A stretch of 34,041 bases of DNA, from the NCBI GenBank assembly GCA_013215505.1, contig JABSQZ010000006.1, positions 1 to 34,041 on the forward strand, read 5' to 3'. Each line of letters starts with the position of its first letter. The first letter of the stretch is position 1. The stretch is from Oceanospirillaceae bacterium (GTDB taxonomy: Bacteria > Pseudomonadota > Gammaproteobacteria > Pseudomonadales > Balneatricaceae). Below are positions 33,906 through 34,041 of this stretch, piece after piece. The translations under genes were made by a program, and so were the position numbers. Under the pieces are notes generated by a model that saw only the letters and a program-made list of their open reading frames with translations, made no database searches and had not been told where the DNA came from.

Positions 33906-34024
33906 AGAAGCAATTTCCGGTAGTGATGCGTTACCGCAAGCTTGGCGTGGTAAATCTTAAAGGCGGGCGCAAGCGCCGCTACGGATTTTTTGATACGAAG
34001 CGGTGCTTCTAAAGCATCAAAAAA
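33906..34024. repeat. Isolated repeat copy followed by hairpin elements
   Basis: A copy of the 94-bp repeat head (AGAAGCAATTTCCGG, then AGTGATGCG and GCTTGGCGTG) runs into a GGCGC-AA-GCGCC hairpin (33966-33977). Next comes a longer stem-loop, TTTTTTGAT (33986-33994) with ATCAAAAAA (34016-34024), enclosing GAAGC-GGT-GCTTC (33997-34009). An AAGCGCCGCTAC word also occurs near 33674. Confidence 0.7.
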
Positions 34025-34041
34025 CTCCCCTACTATCACAT

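Overview
The window reads as accessory and regulatory chromosome from a free-living, probably marine gammaproteobacterium of moderate GC content. That assignment is inference: it rests on a BarA/GacS-type hybrid kinase, an RstA/RstB pair, a MipA/OmpV outer-membrane protein, many LysR regulators, two glutathionyl-hydroquinone reductases, and intergenic repeat families. No phage, insertion sequence, integron, CRISPR array, tRNA or rRNA gene was found.

Bases 1-1767 hold the end of a soluble NAD-linked formate dehydrogenase operon: the C-terminal part of the molybdenum subunit (fdsA), the sulfurtransferase fdhD and the small delta subunit fdsD. The first 45 or so codons of the open frame are not formate dehydrogenase. 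They look like an aldehyde dehydrogenase around its catalytic glutamate, so the window opens on an in-frame chimera. Next come a BarA-like kinase with a TTG start (2143-4896), a convergent pair of small membrane proteins (4912-5747), a membrane-anchored thioredoxin-like protein with an unknown partner (6145-7316), and an rstA-rstB-mipA block (7793-10875).

Bases 10962-17737 are an electrophile/quinone-defence region. A LysR gene diverges from an NmrA-type oxidoreductase, DoxX, glutathionyl-hydroquinone reductase and pirin genes. After a 0.6-kb repeat-rich spacer, a second LysR gene diverges from a second hydroquinone reductase paralogue, followed by a LysE/RhtB exporter. A nested palindrome precedes the first LysR gene and a 13-bp palindrome lies in the second divergent promoter region.

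Bases 18504-22476, minus strand, form a signalling set transcribed in the order CheR methyltransferase, REC-histidine kinase, GGDEF-EAL protein; no CheB is present. A membrane protein of unknown function (22769-23374) converges on an argO-like amino-acid exporter, which diverges from its argP-like LysR regulator. The 3' end of argO is the most unusual structure here. A 57-58-bp segment Y and an identical 66-bp segment Z alternate as Y, Z, Y-inverted, Z, Y; the middle Y is inverted with exact boundaries, and part of the array encodes the exporter's C-terminus.

Bases 25319-32836 hold a DmpA/BapA-type aminopeptidase pseudogene with two in-frame TAA codons, then a minus-strand catabolic set: enolase-superfamily dehydratase, aldehyde dehydrogenase and a 2-oxo-pent-4-enoate hydratase-like enzyme. 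A divergent LysR gene and a GMC oxidoreductase accompany it. The last 1.2 kb has no gene; it carries degenerate repeats of about 94 bp, a heptamer microsatellite and palindromes.
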